Assembly: GCA_900772095.1 (NCBI GenBank)
Contig: CAAGQJ010000061.1
Location: 1-61,108, forward strand
DNA: 61,108 nt
Origin: Bacilli bacterium
GTDB taxonomy: Bacteria > Bacillota_I > Bacilli_A > RF39 > UBA660
Reading direction: 5' to 3'
Part shown: positions 48,836-56,107 of the stretch, piece after piece
Layout of the letters: every line of letters starts with the position of its first letter
Position numbering within the stretch: position 1 is the first letter of the stretch
Notes under the pieces: generated by a model
The model's database searches: none
The model's input: only the letters and a program-made list of their open reading frames with translations
Told to the model about the DNA's origin: nothing
Position numbers and translations under genes: made by a program

Positions 48836-49447
48836 TCACCAAGAATATGTCACTTTCGCCATTATACGCTGGTCGTCCGTATCATAATCGACGCCAACGC
48901 CCATATATTTTCCGCTTTTGCTGATTTTCCATTGGTGGGTATATCCAACAATCTTTTCAGCAGGGTAATACTCTATTGTATTGATGTGCTTCTTGTAAGC
49001 CTGAACATTATACTGATTCAGATTAACAGTCGTGTTCTTATCCAACTTGTCAAGCTCTACGGCCTCGTCTGGGTGGTCTTTATCAGTGACTATAGAGAAG
49101 TCTGCCTTTTCCTGCTTACTGGCCTTTTCAGAAGCCTCCTGAGCTTTGTCACCTGTTGTCTGGATTATATATACCGGTTCCTTTTCAGTCACCCTGATTT
49201 CCCTGATAGTTTCCGACACCTGCTTAGTCTGCCCGCTATCCAGCTTGATGTGAGCATTGCTGGCAGCCTTTTCAACTCCTGCCGGTGTTTCCGCCTGTTG
49301 CTGTGGGATTGTAGTTACAGGCTTGGTTGTGTGCGCCTCCCAAGCCTTAACCACAAAAAATACAAGCAGAACAATCAGGATTACAGCGGTAATAATCTGG
49401 GCTGTTTTATATTTGTTATTTAAAATCCAATCCTTTATTTTCTGCAT
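48836..49447 (-). CDS. Spanin-like membrane protein
   Basis: 203 residues from ATG 49447 (AAGGAGAG upstream). Start MQKIKDWILNNKYKTAQ, one span (IITAVILIVLLVFFVVKAW), a Gln/Pro linker and helical to beta periplasm-type domain ending YMGVGVDYDTDDQRIMAKVTYSW. Size, topology and position after the amidase resemble i-spanins (Rz), which link inner and outer membranes at lysis. That suggests a host with an outer membrane. No separate o-spanin was found. Confidence 0.65.
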   Translation of the reverse strand: MQKIKDWILNNKYKTAQIITAVILIVLLVFFVVKAWEAHTTKPVTTIPQQQAETPAGVEKAASNAHIKLDSGQTKQVSETIREIRVTEKEPVYIIQTTGDKAQEASEKASKQEKADFSIVTDKDHPDEAVELDKLDKNTTVNLNQYNVQAYKKHINTIEYYPAEKIVGYTHQWKISKSGKYMGVGVDYDTDDQRIMAKVTYSW

Positions 49448-49457
49448 TGTGCTCTCC

Positions 49458-49946
49458 TTAATTCTGCTGATACCAAATAGCCTTGCCTCGTACAGTCTGC
49501 AAAATGTTGTACAGATTTTCACCAGGGCAGGCAGTAGCCATCAAATCACGATGTCCTACTACATGGTCGCCGTCGATGGGGAGCTGGTACTCATAGCAGA
49601 TAGTCCCCAGCAACATGGCCAATGCCTCAATCTGCTTGTCAGTTGGCTGACCAACTTCAAAGTTACCGCTCACATGGATACCAATAGTATGAGAATTTTC
49701 GCCAACAGCATGAGCACCAATCGTCCAATGTGGACGACCTCTCTCAATGCTGCCATCTTTCCGCACAACGTAGTGATAGCCGATACCAGCCCACCCCTGT
49801 GCCCTGTGGCTCTCATGTATTTCATGAGCAGACAAATCATCATCAGTCGGGTTGCCCGTATGATGAATGACAATCATATCAGTCACCCTGCGGTTATCAA
49901 GCCCTCTAAAGTTCAAATCAGTTTCAATAATCTTTGCTCTCTGCAT
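49458..49946 (-). CDS. Endolysin: N-acetylmuramoyl-L-alanine amidase
   Basis: 162 residues from ATG 49946 after AGGAGTG. Amidase_2/PGRP fold: VTDMIVIHHTGNPTDDDLS with the first zinc His, WAGIGYHYVVRKDGSIERGRP, HTIGIHVSGNFE, and HVVGHRDLMATACPGENLY with the second His and the Cys zinc ligand. Cleaves the bond between muramic acid and the stem peptide. No signal peptide, so release needs the holin. Confidence 0.93.
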   Translation of the reverse strand: MQRAKIIETDLNFRGLDNRRVTDMIVIHHTGNPTDDDLSAHEIHESHRAQGWAGIGYHYVVRKDGSIERGRPHWTIGAHAVGENSHTIGIHVSGNFEVGQPTDKQIEALAMLLGTICYEYQLPIDGDHVVGHRDLMATACPGENLYNILQTVRGKAIWYQQN

Positions 49947-49951
49947 ATCAA

Positions 49952-50388
49952 TCACTCCTGCAAATCAATATCTTCGTAATGTGCCCGCACTTCCAAAACA
50001 CTCAAATAGTCAACCATAGCTGCCATCTGCTTATCGTAAGTGGCTCTCGGACATGTAGGCGTGAAATCCAGCTCCCCTGCATCCCACTTTTCACACATCT
50101 TCTTCAATCTCTCATAGCGAATTTCTAGCTGACGGTACTCAGCTTCAAAACGTTTCTTATAATCGGGGCTCTTCATGTTGAATACTGTGGCCATCAATGG
50201 AGAATCATCTTCCGCAACACAGGATTTTTCGAAATGCTCTTTGGAACACCAGTTTTCATAGCCGCCACGATACTTTATAAGGTATCCCTCGTCGGCAGGA
50301 TTTTCATCTGCCAGCCACGATAAGTATTATAATCGCCGAGTGTCATAGGTCTTGCTTCAAATCTTTCTACACCAATATACTTCTGCAT
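49952..50388 (-). pseudogene. Frame-disrupted phage protein of lysis cassette
   Basis: ATG 50388 (TTAGGAGG upstream) opens MQKYIGVERFEARPMTLGDYNTYRGW, the start of a common phage protein family, but the frame stops after 37 codons. The -1 frame continues naturally as ADENPADEGYLIKYRGGYENWCS... through MKSPDYKKRFEAEYRQLEIRYERL to the stop at 49952. So one gene of ~145 codons is broken by one base near 50318. The downstream half can start at ATG 50194 and may still be made. Decay or base error cannot be told apart. Confidence 0.65.
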
Positions 50389-50406
50389 AATATTACCTCC
50401 TAATAA

Positions 50407-50688
50407 TCACTCTGGTCGTTCCCCGTCACCAGAATTATACTTGCTATCAAGATAGTATCGGGCATACTTTGTGCCAGCCAAGGCAGCTACACCTGTCATG
50501 CCTGCTACTACTGCAGAAATCCCCTGCCAACAGCTACCCAAATCAAACTTCGCTCCACACAGTCCATTGGCCCAGAAGCCAATAAGCCAGCTAAACATTA
50601 CCAGTGCCAGGAATACCATCATAACTGTTACAAGTACCCCAATCTGTTTTGTCTGAATAGCCGTAAACAGCTGTTTTAATTTCTCCAT
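50407..50688 (-). CDS. Holin-like protein
   Basis: 93 residues from ATG 50688 (GAGGTGA). Two spans, VLVTVMMVFLALVMFSWLIGFW and ISAVVAGMTGVAALAGTKYA, and a charged tail (YLDSKYNSGDGERPE): the plan of a class II holin. It lies between an XhlA-like protein and the amidase. It would open the membrane for the endolysin. Confidence 0.7.
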   Translation of the reverse strand: MEKLKQLFTAIQTKQIGVLVTVMMVFLALVMFSWLIGFWANGLCGAKFDLGSCWQGISAVVAGMTGVAALAGTKYARYYLDSKYNSGDGERPE

Positions 50689-50694
50689 AAGCAA

Positions 50695-50955
50695 TCACCT
50701 CACAAATGCACTAACAAAAATACCCAACAGTGTAATGCAGGCACCGATAAGCCAATAAGTTCTGGTGTTCACCTCATCTATCCTATGGTGGGCCTGCTTC
50801 AAACTATCCTTCTGCCTCTCGGTTTCACGTTCAAGATACGCCAGCCTTGGCTGATTCTCACCGAACTGCTTGTTTAAAATTTCAAGCATCGTCCTAATCT
50901 GAATCAGTTGTTCTTTTATCTCTTGAATTTCAGCCCTGACGTCCTCATTCTCCAT
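50695..50955 (-). CDS. XhlA-like haemolysin/holin partner
   Basis: 86 residues from ATG 50955 after GGAGGTGG. A coiled coil (DVRAEIQEIKEQLIQIRTMLEILNKQF, RETERQKDSLKQAHHRIDEVNTRTYW) and one C-terminal span (LIGACITLLGIFVSAFV). This is the XhlA plan; XhlA works with XhlB holin and XlyA amidase in PBSX. First gene of the lysis operon. Confidence 0.78.
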   Translation of the reverse strand: MENEDVRAEIQEIKEQLIQIRTMLEILNKQFGENQPRLAYLERETERQKDSLKQAHHRIDEVNTRTYWLIGACITLLGIFVSAFVR

Positions 50956-51160
50956 GTGCCACCTCCAAAAAAGATAATAAAAAAAGCACATATACAAACA
51001 AGACATGCCGTATCTGGGGAGCGCGTTAGGCTTCAAATACGGCTGGTCTTATTCATTTATGTGCGCAATTATATTATATCAAATGTTTTATATTAACACA
51101 ATGAAGATAATGCGTATCATTCTTAACTACTCATATTAAAATTAACTAATTAAATTAACC

Positions 51161-51203
51161 ACTACATATAGTATTCCTTTATCCATTAAACACTATATGT
51201 AGT
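51161..51203. promoter_or_regulatory. 12-bp perfect inverted repeat
   Basis: ACTACATATAGT at 51161-51172 and ACTATATGTAGT at 51192-51203, 19-bp spacer. It lies ~200 bp upstream of the lysis operon and could be an operator or RNA hairpin. Confidence 0.55.
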
Positions 51204-51249
51204 ATATACTCATTCTGAAATATTGAGCCAAGCTATTAAAAAAACTTTA

Positions 51250-51800
51250 ACGAATAGAGTTGACTTCGGAGTTGTAGAGTATATAAAATGCTTCGGAGTG
51301 AGAGCAACGGCTTTTGGACAGACTACTCCTACGACAAGCGTAAGAAAGTCTGCCTAAACATGGAACTAGAGTATATAAAATGCCCCGTCGTTTGAGTATC
51401 CGTGTTTCTGTTTGTGACTTATCATACATCGTTCTACAGTCGTTATCGAGCGTCTGACTGCTTGGCTTTCGCTTATCTGATGTACCTCCCCAGCCTTGGT
51501 TAGTATGGTGCTGGCCCTGACGATACCCCCGTTCCCTTTTGCCACGCTGCTATTGCTAACAGCTTATCCTGATACCAAGACTTAGGCTTAACACAGGCTT
51601 GGAACTCTTTACCTGCTGACGCCGTAACGCAACACAAACATAAGACAATCGCGTTAAGACGAATCCATTCTCTGCATGAGCTGGATTAGACTGCCTTTTT
51701 ATAGTGGTCGCTCTCCACTTGTCGCAAACGGTCAAGAAAACTAACAATAATCTGAACCGCCGCCAAACAACCAAAATGCTTACTTATTAATCTTTTTGGT
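51250..51800. other. Gene-free, hairpin-rich stretch; possible structured RNA
   Basis: About 550 bp with no credible gene. GC content is higher than the AT-rich flanks. TAGAGTATATAAAATGC occurs twice (51275-51291 and 51367-51383); the first follows TTGACT by 16 bp and fits a rightward promoter. Complementary arms such as CAGTC/GACTG and TACATC/GATGTA could fold on the minus strand. A minus-strand frame near 51560-51690 resembles a signal peptide (AIVLCLCCVTASA) but lacks a start. I cannot say which, if any, is real. Confidence 0.4.
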
Positions 51801-51858
51801 TTATACTTTATTATTTGAAATTTATTTAAATTGTTCCACTAAAAAAGCGCTGGTACGA

Positions 51859-51992
51859 TTGACCAACGCTGACCTTTTATGTTATAATTCCTACATAAAG
51901 ATATGCAGGAAAACTTGGTGTATGATTATGGTGCAATCGTACTCTAAGGCTTGTATGAGATTGGCATCTCATACAAGACCTGCTCTTTTTTA
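51859..51992 (+). ncRNA. Predicted small RNA 1 with own promoter and terminator
   Basis: Promoter TTGACC (51859), 18 bp, TATAAT (51883); start near 51895. Terminator: perfect 12-bp stem CTTGTATGAGAT/ATCTCATACAAG at 51950-51977 and a T-run. The ~98-nt RNA has no useful frame. It precedes the partition operon; may act in copy control. Confidence 0.6.
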
Positions 51993-52081
51993 TTTTCAAA
52001 GAACTTTTACAGACATAATATTACATCTCTGGAAACTTGTCAACACAACAACTTATTCAAGGAATAGAAATAATAAAAACT

Positions 52082-52234
52082 GCTACTATTGCTATTATTG
52101 TTACTCATGCTATTATTGAACAATTAATTCATAACTAGCATGAGTTTTTTGTTGCTATTCATGTAATAATAGTATAGAATATTCATAAATACCAACATTC
52201 CCAAGCTGCTAGTTATGCTAGTTATGTTCAGTTT
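52082..52234. repeat. Nine-bp units upstream of parA
   Basis: Four units at 52082-52117 (gctactatt, gctattatt, gttactcat, gctattatt), one or two at 52154-52171, and three at 52208-52234 (gctagttat twice, then gttcagttt), all in 9-bp register within each block; an inverted TAGC lies at 52136. They lie in the parA promoter region, so they probably act as operator and partition site for the ribbon-helix-helix partner. Confidence 0.75.
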
Positions 52235-52300
52235 GGAAAGTATTTTCTGTATAAATGTTTTGGAGAAATTTTTAAAAAATTTTTTGAAAGGGGTATTATC

Positions 52301-53101
52301 ATGCAGGTTTTCGCCATCGCTAACCAAAAGGGAGGAGTAGGAAAATCCACCACCGCTCAAAATCTGGCCGCTGGGCTTTGGGACTATTACGGAAAGAGGG
52401 TTCTTCTTTTAGACCTGGACCCACAGAGTAATCTATCACAAGTATGTGGCGCTGTAACTGACACTCAGAATGCTGATGTCGTTACCATATTGGAGTGCCT
52501 TGTTGGTGAGGCAAGGCTGTTTGAGGGAATCCAGCAGTTAGAGAAGTATGACATTGTTCCTGCCTCCATGTTTCTTGCTTCCATTGATGGCAGACTGACA
52601 GACCCTATAAGCAGGTCATATAAGCTACAGGAGGCCATTAAAGGTAGCAGTAAAGCCAAGGAGTATGACTTCATCATAATAGACACCCCACCTGCCCTGG
52701 GGACTCTGACAGCAAATGCGCTGACCGCAGCAGACAGGGTAATCATTCCTGCACAGGCCGACATTCTGAGTCTGCAAGGTGTGAGTCAGCTGTATGCTAC
52801 CGTTGAGTCAGTCAGGGAATACTGCAACTCCAGGTTGAGGATAGCGGGCATAATAATGACACGCTACAATGAGCGCACCCGCATTGCACAGGATATGAAC
52901 AAACTCTTTAAGAGTGCTGCCACGAAAATGAAAACAAAAGTTTTTGAAACAGGTATCAGAGAAAATGTAGCCATTAAGGAAGCCCAAGCCAGTGTTAAGG
53001 ATATTTTCTCTTACGATAAAAACAGCAATGCTGCTAAAGACTACCTGAGTTTGATACAAGAAATCTTCAACTATCAAGAGCCTGAAACGGAGGTAGAATA
53101 A
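52301..53101 (+). CDS. parA: ParA partition ATPase
   Basis: 266 residues. Deviant Walker A ANQKGGVGKSTTAQNLA at the very start, LLLDLDPQSNLS (A'), IIIDTPPALGTLTANAL (Walker B), of the short type Ib ParA lacking an N-terminal HTH, as expected when autoregulation is left to the partner. It positions plasmid copies along the nucleoid. The partner gene overlaps by 1 bp. Confidence 0.93.
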   Translation: MQVFAIANQKGGVGKSTTAQNLAAGLWDYYGKRVLLLDLDPQSNLSQVCGAVTDTQNADVVTILECLVGEARLFEGIQQLEKYDIVPASMFLASIDGRLTDPISRSYKLQEAIKGSSKAKEYDFIIIDTPPALGTLTANALTAADRVIIPAQADILSLQGVSQLYATVESVREYCNSRLRIAGIIMTRYNERTRIAQDMNKLFKSAATKMKTKVFETGIRENVAIKEAQASVKDIFSYDKNSNAAKDYLSLIQEIFNYQEPETEVE

Positions 53102-53412
53102 TGGCGAAAGATTTTAGTAAAGTTGCTAGCCCTTTTGATGTTTACAAAGAGGCTGCCAAGGATATAATCACAAAACCCAAGCTGGAGGAGCCAAAGAAAA
53201 GAGGCAGGAAACCTGACAACCCAGATGTAGAGTTAAAACATCTTCACCTTATTGTCCCAGAGGAACAAATCGAAGCCATAAAGCAGCTGGCAAAGATTAA
53301 CAATGTATCCGTAAACCAATTCATGAAAGGCCTGATAGATTCCCACATGGAGCAATGGAAGCCTATTCTCCAGCAGTTTGAATTAATGTCAAAGAAAATG
53401 TTTGGACAATAA
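53101..53412 (+). CDS. Ribbon-helix-helix partition partner
   Basis: 103 residues. A flexible basic N-terminus (AKDFSKVASPFDVYKEAAKDIITKPKLEEPKKRGRKPD), which in ParG-like proteins stimulates ParA, then strand-helix-helix (ELKHLHLIVP, EEQIEAIKQLAKINNV, SVNQFMKGLIDSHM). It should bind the 9-bp units. Not a classic HTH ParB. Confidence 0.83.
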   Translation: MAKDFSKVASPFDVYKEAAKDIITKPKLEEPKKRGRKPDNPDVELKHLHLIVPEEQIEAIKQLAKINNVSVNQFMKGLIDSHMEQWKPILQQFELMSKKMFGQ

Positions 53413-53423
53413 TTGTTCAACTT

Positions 53424-53476
53424 TAGCAATATTAGCAAATAAAACTCTTGAAATTAATTGCTAGTTTTGCTATAAT
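53424..53476. repeat. Inverted nine-bp units and promoter after par operon
   Basis: tagcaatat and tagcaaata at 53424-53441 face gctagtttt and gctataata at 53460-53477. A promoter lies inside: TTGAAA (53448), 17 bp, TATAAT (53471). The units would let the partition protein control small RNA 2. Confidence 0.7.
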
Positions 53477-53482
53477 AAAAGA

Positions 53483-53602
53483 GAATTATCCCTTAAATTT
53501 TTTTCGGTACGTTTCTTCAAAAGTCTATTCCCATTAGGGCTACGTGAGAGAAAAGCAACCTGTTCTTCTTTAGTTCGAGTATCCGAGAGCAGGTTGTTTT
53601 TC
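53483..53602 (+). ncRNA. Predicted small RNA 2 after par operon
   Basis: Starts after the promoter at 53448-53476, ends in hairpin CAACCTG/CAGGTTG with a T-rich tail. About 120 nt, no useful frame. The hairpin could also end par read-through. Confidence 0.5.
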
Positions 53603-53661
53603 TTTGCCCTGATTTAGGCCTACAGCCCCTACAAGCGGGGTAAAGACTGTAGGCCATACAA

Positions 53662-54564
53662 TCATTTAGTGAATATGATAATATCCCCTAAAAGCTCCGC
53701 TAGGGGCGTCTTAATTACCAGCTTTTTATTCTTTCTCTCTGCCTCTGCTATTTCCTTGATTACCGGTATGGCAGACTCATAGTATCTGAACGATTCTACC
53801 TGCCTGCCATTTTTCAATGTATCGTACACCCACTGGCCAAAGGCGGCAGTTTTTAGATTGTACTTATTAGCCAGCAGGCCTACATTCATTGCAGTCAGCC
53901 CAGTTGCCTCTCCCAGCTCCGTTGCAGTCATTGTCTTTTGGGGTGGCTTGGGTAGTGGCAATACTTCTTTCCCTGCTAGGATATTGGCAGCATACACTTT
54001 GCAAATCTCCCTGTAGGTTCCTGTGGATTCGTCAGCTAATGTTTTCCATAGCTTTGCCTGTCTAGTCCTTGCGTTCATTAACATGGTCTTGGCTCTGGCC
54101 TGTGCCAGTACCTCTGGTGGAGCGACATTGGGAGTCTTGAATGTGGCTGCACAATTTTGCGCAGTCGGATTCTCCTGCTCTTTCAGCTTCCTTTCCATTT
54201 CATTAAAAGCCTGGATATACCGTATCTTCCACTCCAAGGCTTTCTTCCCGGTGAAGCCCATTGCCAGGAGAGTAAAGCCGTCACGAGTCATAAGAAAAGC
54301 TGGATAGGTTTGATGGTTCTGCTCATTGGTATATTGGTATTCATAGAACCATTTTTTAAGGGTTTCCCCATTTTTGGGGATACCCCCTTGGGTATCCTTA
54401 AAATTTAGGAGACCCCTAATTGATGAGATAACATTGTCATGTCGTTTCCCAAAATAGTAGGCTACTGCCTGACTGCTGGTAACTATCTTCCCTTGTGCTG
54501 ATTCTCCAACAGGTTTGGCATTGGAGTAATCTCCACATAAACATACTAACTTATTGTAATCCAT
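53662..54564 (-). CDS. Rha-family antirepressor/regulator (module 2)
   Basis: 300 residues from ATG 54564 (AAAGGAATAT upstream). Rha domain: SSQAVAYYFGKRHDNVISSIRG, YPAFLMTRDGFTLLAMGFTGKKALEWKIRYIQAFNEME. C-terminal part as in module 1: TRQAKLWKTLADESTGTYREICKVYAAN, MTATELGEATGLTAMNVGLLANKY, tail LLGDIIIFTK. A nested hairpin (GGCCTACAG.../CTGTAGGCC at 53618-53640) follows the stop. Confidence 0.87.
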   Translation of the reverse strand: MDYNKLVCLCGDYSNAKPVGESAQGKIVTSSQAVAYYFGKRHDNVISSIRGLLNFKDTQGGIPKNGETLKKWFYEYQYTNEQNHQTYPAFLMTRDGFTLLAMGFTGKKALEWKIRYIQAFNEMERKLKEQENPTAQNCAATFKTPNVAPPEVLAQARAKTMLMNARTRQAKLWKTLADESTGTYREICKVYAANILAGKEVLPLPKPPQKTMTATELGEATGLTAMNVGLLANKYNLKTAAFGQWVYDTLKNGRQVESFRYYESAIPVIKEIAEAERKNKKLVIKTPLAELLGDIIIFTK

Positions 54565-54610
54565 AGCAATATTCCTTTCTTGTACCCCAGGAATATGCTA
54601 TAATAGATTT

Positions 54611-54680
54611 AACATATTCCTTTGGGGTGTGTTGGTTGAGAGAACAGTTCTATCTGGAAAATCGGCTGTTCTCTTTTTTT
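54611..54680 (+). ncRNA. Antisense RNA over Rha leader (module 2)
   Basis: Extended -10 promoter TGCTATAAT at 54596-54604 drives a ~70-nt RNA on the plus strand, ending in AGAGAACAG/CTGTTCTCT with seven T. It carries ATATTCCTTT (54614-54623), fully complementary to the Rha Shine-Dalgarno AAAGGAATAT (opposite 54569-54578). The start block is the same 19 bp as in module 1, while stems differ but keep their pairing. Confidence 0.65.
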
Positions 54681-54849
54681 ATTTGTCATCTTTCAGCTTT
54701 TTTATCCCAGCCCGTATAGCCTCTACCCTTAAAGAATTATGCTTCTTGCAATAGTCTTGGATAATATCCATACATTCAGAATCAAGTCTTATGGTAATGG
54801 AGAATGGTTTGGGGTTGCTGGTAAGACGACCTAATTTTTTTGTTGACAT
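54679..54849 (-). CDS. Ribbon-helix-helix regulator (module 2)
   Basis: 56 residues from ATG 54849 after AAAGGAGGTG, the same length as the 26.2 kb protein. Basic arm (STKKLGRLTSNPKP), strand (FSITIRLD), helices (ECMDIIQDYCKKHN, LRVEAIRAGIKKL). Upstream TTCCTTGACTTTT matches module 1. It probably controls its own promoter. Confidence 0.8.
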   Translation of the reverse strand: MSTKKLGRLTSNPKPFSITIRLDSECMDIIQDYCKKHNSLRVEAIRAGIKKLKDDK

Positions 54850-55032
54850 CTTGCACCTCCTTTGCACTTCATGAATAGTGTAATATTTTTTAAACAGAAA
54901 AGTCAAGGAATTTTTTCTCAAATCCTAAATTATTTTTCCTGCATTTCCAATGAACAAAACTTTTAAAACTAGCAATTAAATATCAAAATAATTAATTGAA
55001 CATAAATACCATAAGTAGCAATAAAATAATAT

Positions 55033-55153
55033 TTGCAAAATTGAAATACTTGATGTATAATAAAGACATGGTTAGTTAATGCGTAATGGCTGAACTCTCT
55101 AAAATGAATAACAAGCAAGAAGAACCCTGTATCAGACGGCGGGGTTCTTTTTG
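55033..55153 (+). ncRNA. Predicted small RNA 3 with own promoter and terminator
   Basis: Promoter TTGCAA (55033), 17 bp, TATAAT (55056); terminator AAGAACCC/GGGGTTCTT with T-run ends near 55153. About 86 nt. May be independent or a leader for the membrane genes from 55202, where another weak promoter (TTGCAA, 16 bp, TAAAAT) follows. Confidence 0.55.
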
Positions 55154-55201
55154 TTTGCAAAAAAGCCCAAGTATGGTAAAATGATTGTGAATAGGCGGTG
55201 A

Positions 55202-55699
55202 ATGTGGTTGAGTGAAATAGATAGGTATTGTGAATTTTATGATGGCTGCAAGTATAGGCGGAATCCATTAACAGCGCATGACCAGCCCAACCTGATAGCA
55301 CATTTAGGGTTGAGGGTAGTTCTCACTACATTGAGCTGGCTAGTGCTTGCCTTAAATGTTGGGGACGGATTGTTTGTGGGAATTTTTCTGTTTGTCTTTC
55401 CTCTGTTTATAGACTGCCTAAAATTAACTCCACTCACACCGATAAGACAGAAGATACGCTATACTGAGTTAGTAGTTTCTGGTCTGTGGTGTATCTTTGC
55501 TGTAATGGGTTTGTTTGGCATATTACAAATAAATGTTTCTACAATGACAATAAGTACATCAGAAGCGTTCATAGGTTTTTCATTGAAAGATATTCCCATA
55601 CAGAACATATGGCGATGGCTAGGAAGTGCCGTGTTGTTAAGTGTGGTAGATTGGATGTTGCCAGATTGTGGCATGAATGATTTTAAAAGGAGGGGTTGA
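55202..55699 (+). CDS. Membrane protein (candidate prophage-expressed gene)
   Basis: 165 residues. A soluble start (WLSEIDRYCEFYDGCKYRRNP) and about four spans (VVLTTLSWLVLALNVGDGLFVGIFLFVFPLF, LVVSGLWCIFAVMGLFGIL, IWRWLGSAVLLSVVDWML). Rightward, against the surrounding late genes, and close to the partition region. Superinfection exclusion would fit but is unproven. Confidence 0.6.
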   Translation: MWLSEIDRYCEFYDGCKYRRNPLTAHDQPNLIAHLGLRVVLTTLSWLVLALNVGDGLFVGIFLFVFPLFIDCLKLTPLTPIRQKIRYTELVVSGLWCIFAVMGLFGILQINVSTMTISTSEAFIGFSLKDIPIQNIWRWLGSAVLLSVVDWMLPDCGMNDFKRRG

Positions 55700-55700
55700 G

Positions 55701-56072
55701 ATGTTGAAAGAAGTTTGCGTGTATCTTGCTTTGCTGATTGTTGTAGCAATCTACATAGCTGGTTTTTTAAAGGCCTACCAGCGAACGCAAAACATAACAT
55801 CTAGTTTTTTTCTAGGAATGTGTGTATTGCCACTATCATTTTTGTTCACTATGAATATGTTTAAAGAACTTCTTAATTCTCCTGGTATGCTGAATTGTAA
55901 AAACAATCAAATCATCAAACTGCTATCTGTTAGCAAAATGACTTTGCAGCTCTATCCCATCATACATACCGTGGTCGTAAATGCGGTCAGTGAGTTAAGA
56001 TTCCCTCTGCAAGATGGCAGCCAATGGAAGTTCTGCTACATGGAACTAAATAGAAAAGTAAAAATTTCATAA
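55701..56072 (+). CDS. Small membrane protein
   Basis: About 123 residues from ATG 55701 after AAGGAGGGG. Two spans (VCVYLALLIVVAIYIAGFL, FFLGMCVLPLSFLFTMNMF), soluble end. Follows the upstream membrane gene with one base between and shares its operon. No family. Confidence 0.6.
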   Translation: MLKEVCVYLALLIVVAIYIAGFLKAYQRTQNITSSFFLGMCVLPLSFLFTMNMFKELLNSPGMLNCKNNQIIKLLSVSKMTLQLYPIIHTVVVNAVSELRFPLQDGSQWKFCYMELNRKVKIS

Positions 56073-56073
56073 A

Positions 56074-56104
56074 AATAAAGGGCTAGGATTTCTCCTAGCC
56101 CTCT
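56074..56104. terminator. Bidirectional terminator
   Basis: GGGCTAGGA, 4-nt loop, TCCTAGCCC with T-run; separates the membrane genes from the giant gene's end. Confidence 0.88.
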
Positions 56105-56107
56105 TTT

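Noticed and set aside
51556..51774. 72-codon minus-strand frame
   Set aside because: Arg/Leu-rich, no ribosome-binding site; another frame in the same DNA looks equally plausible, so neither is supported.
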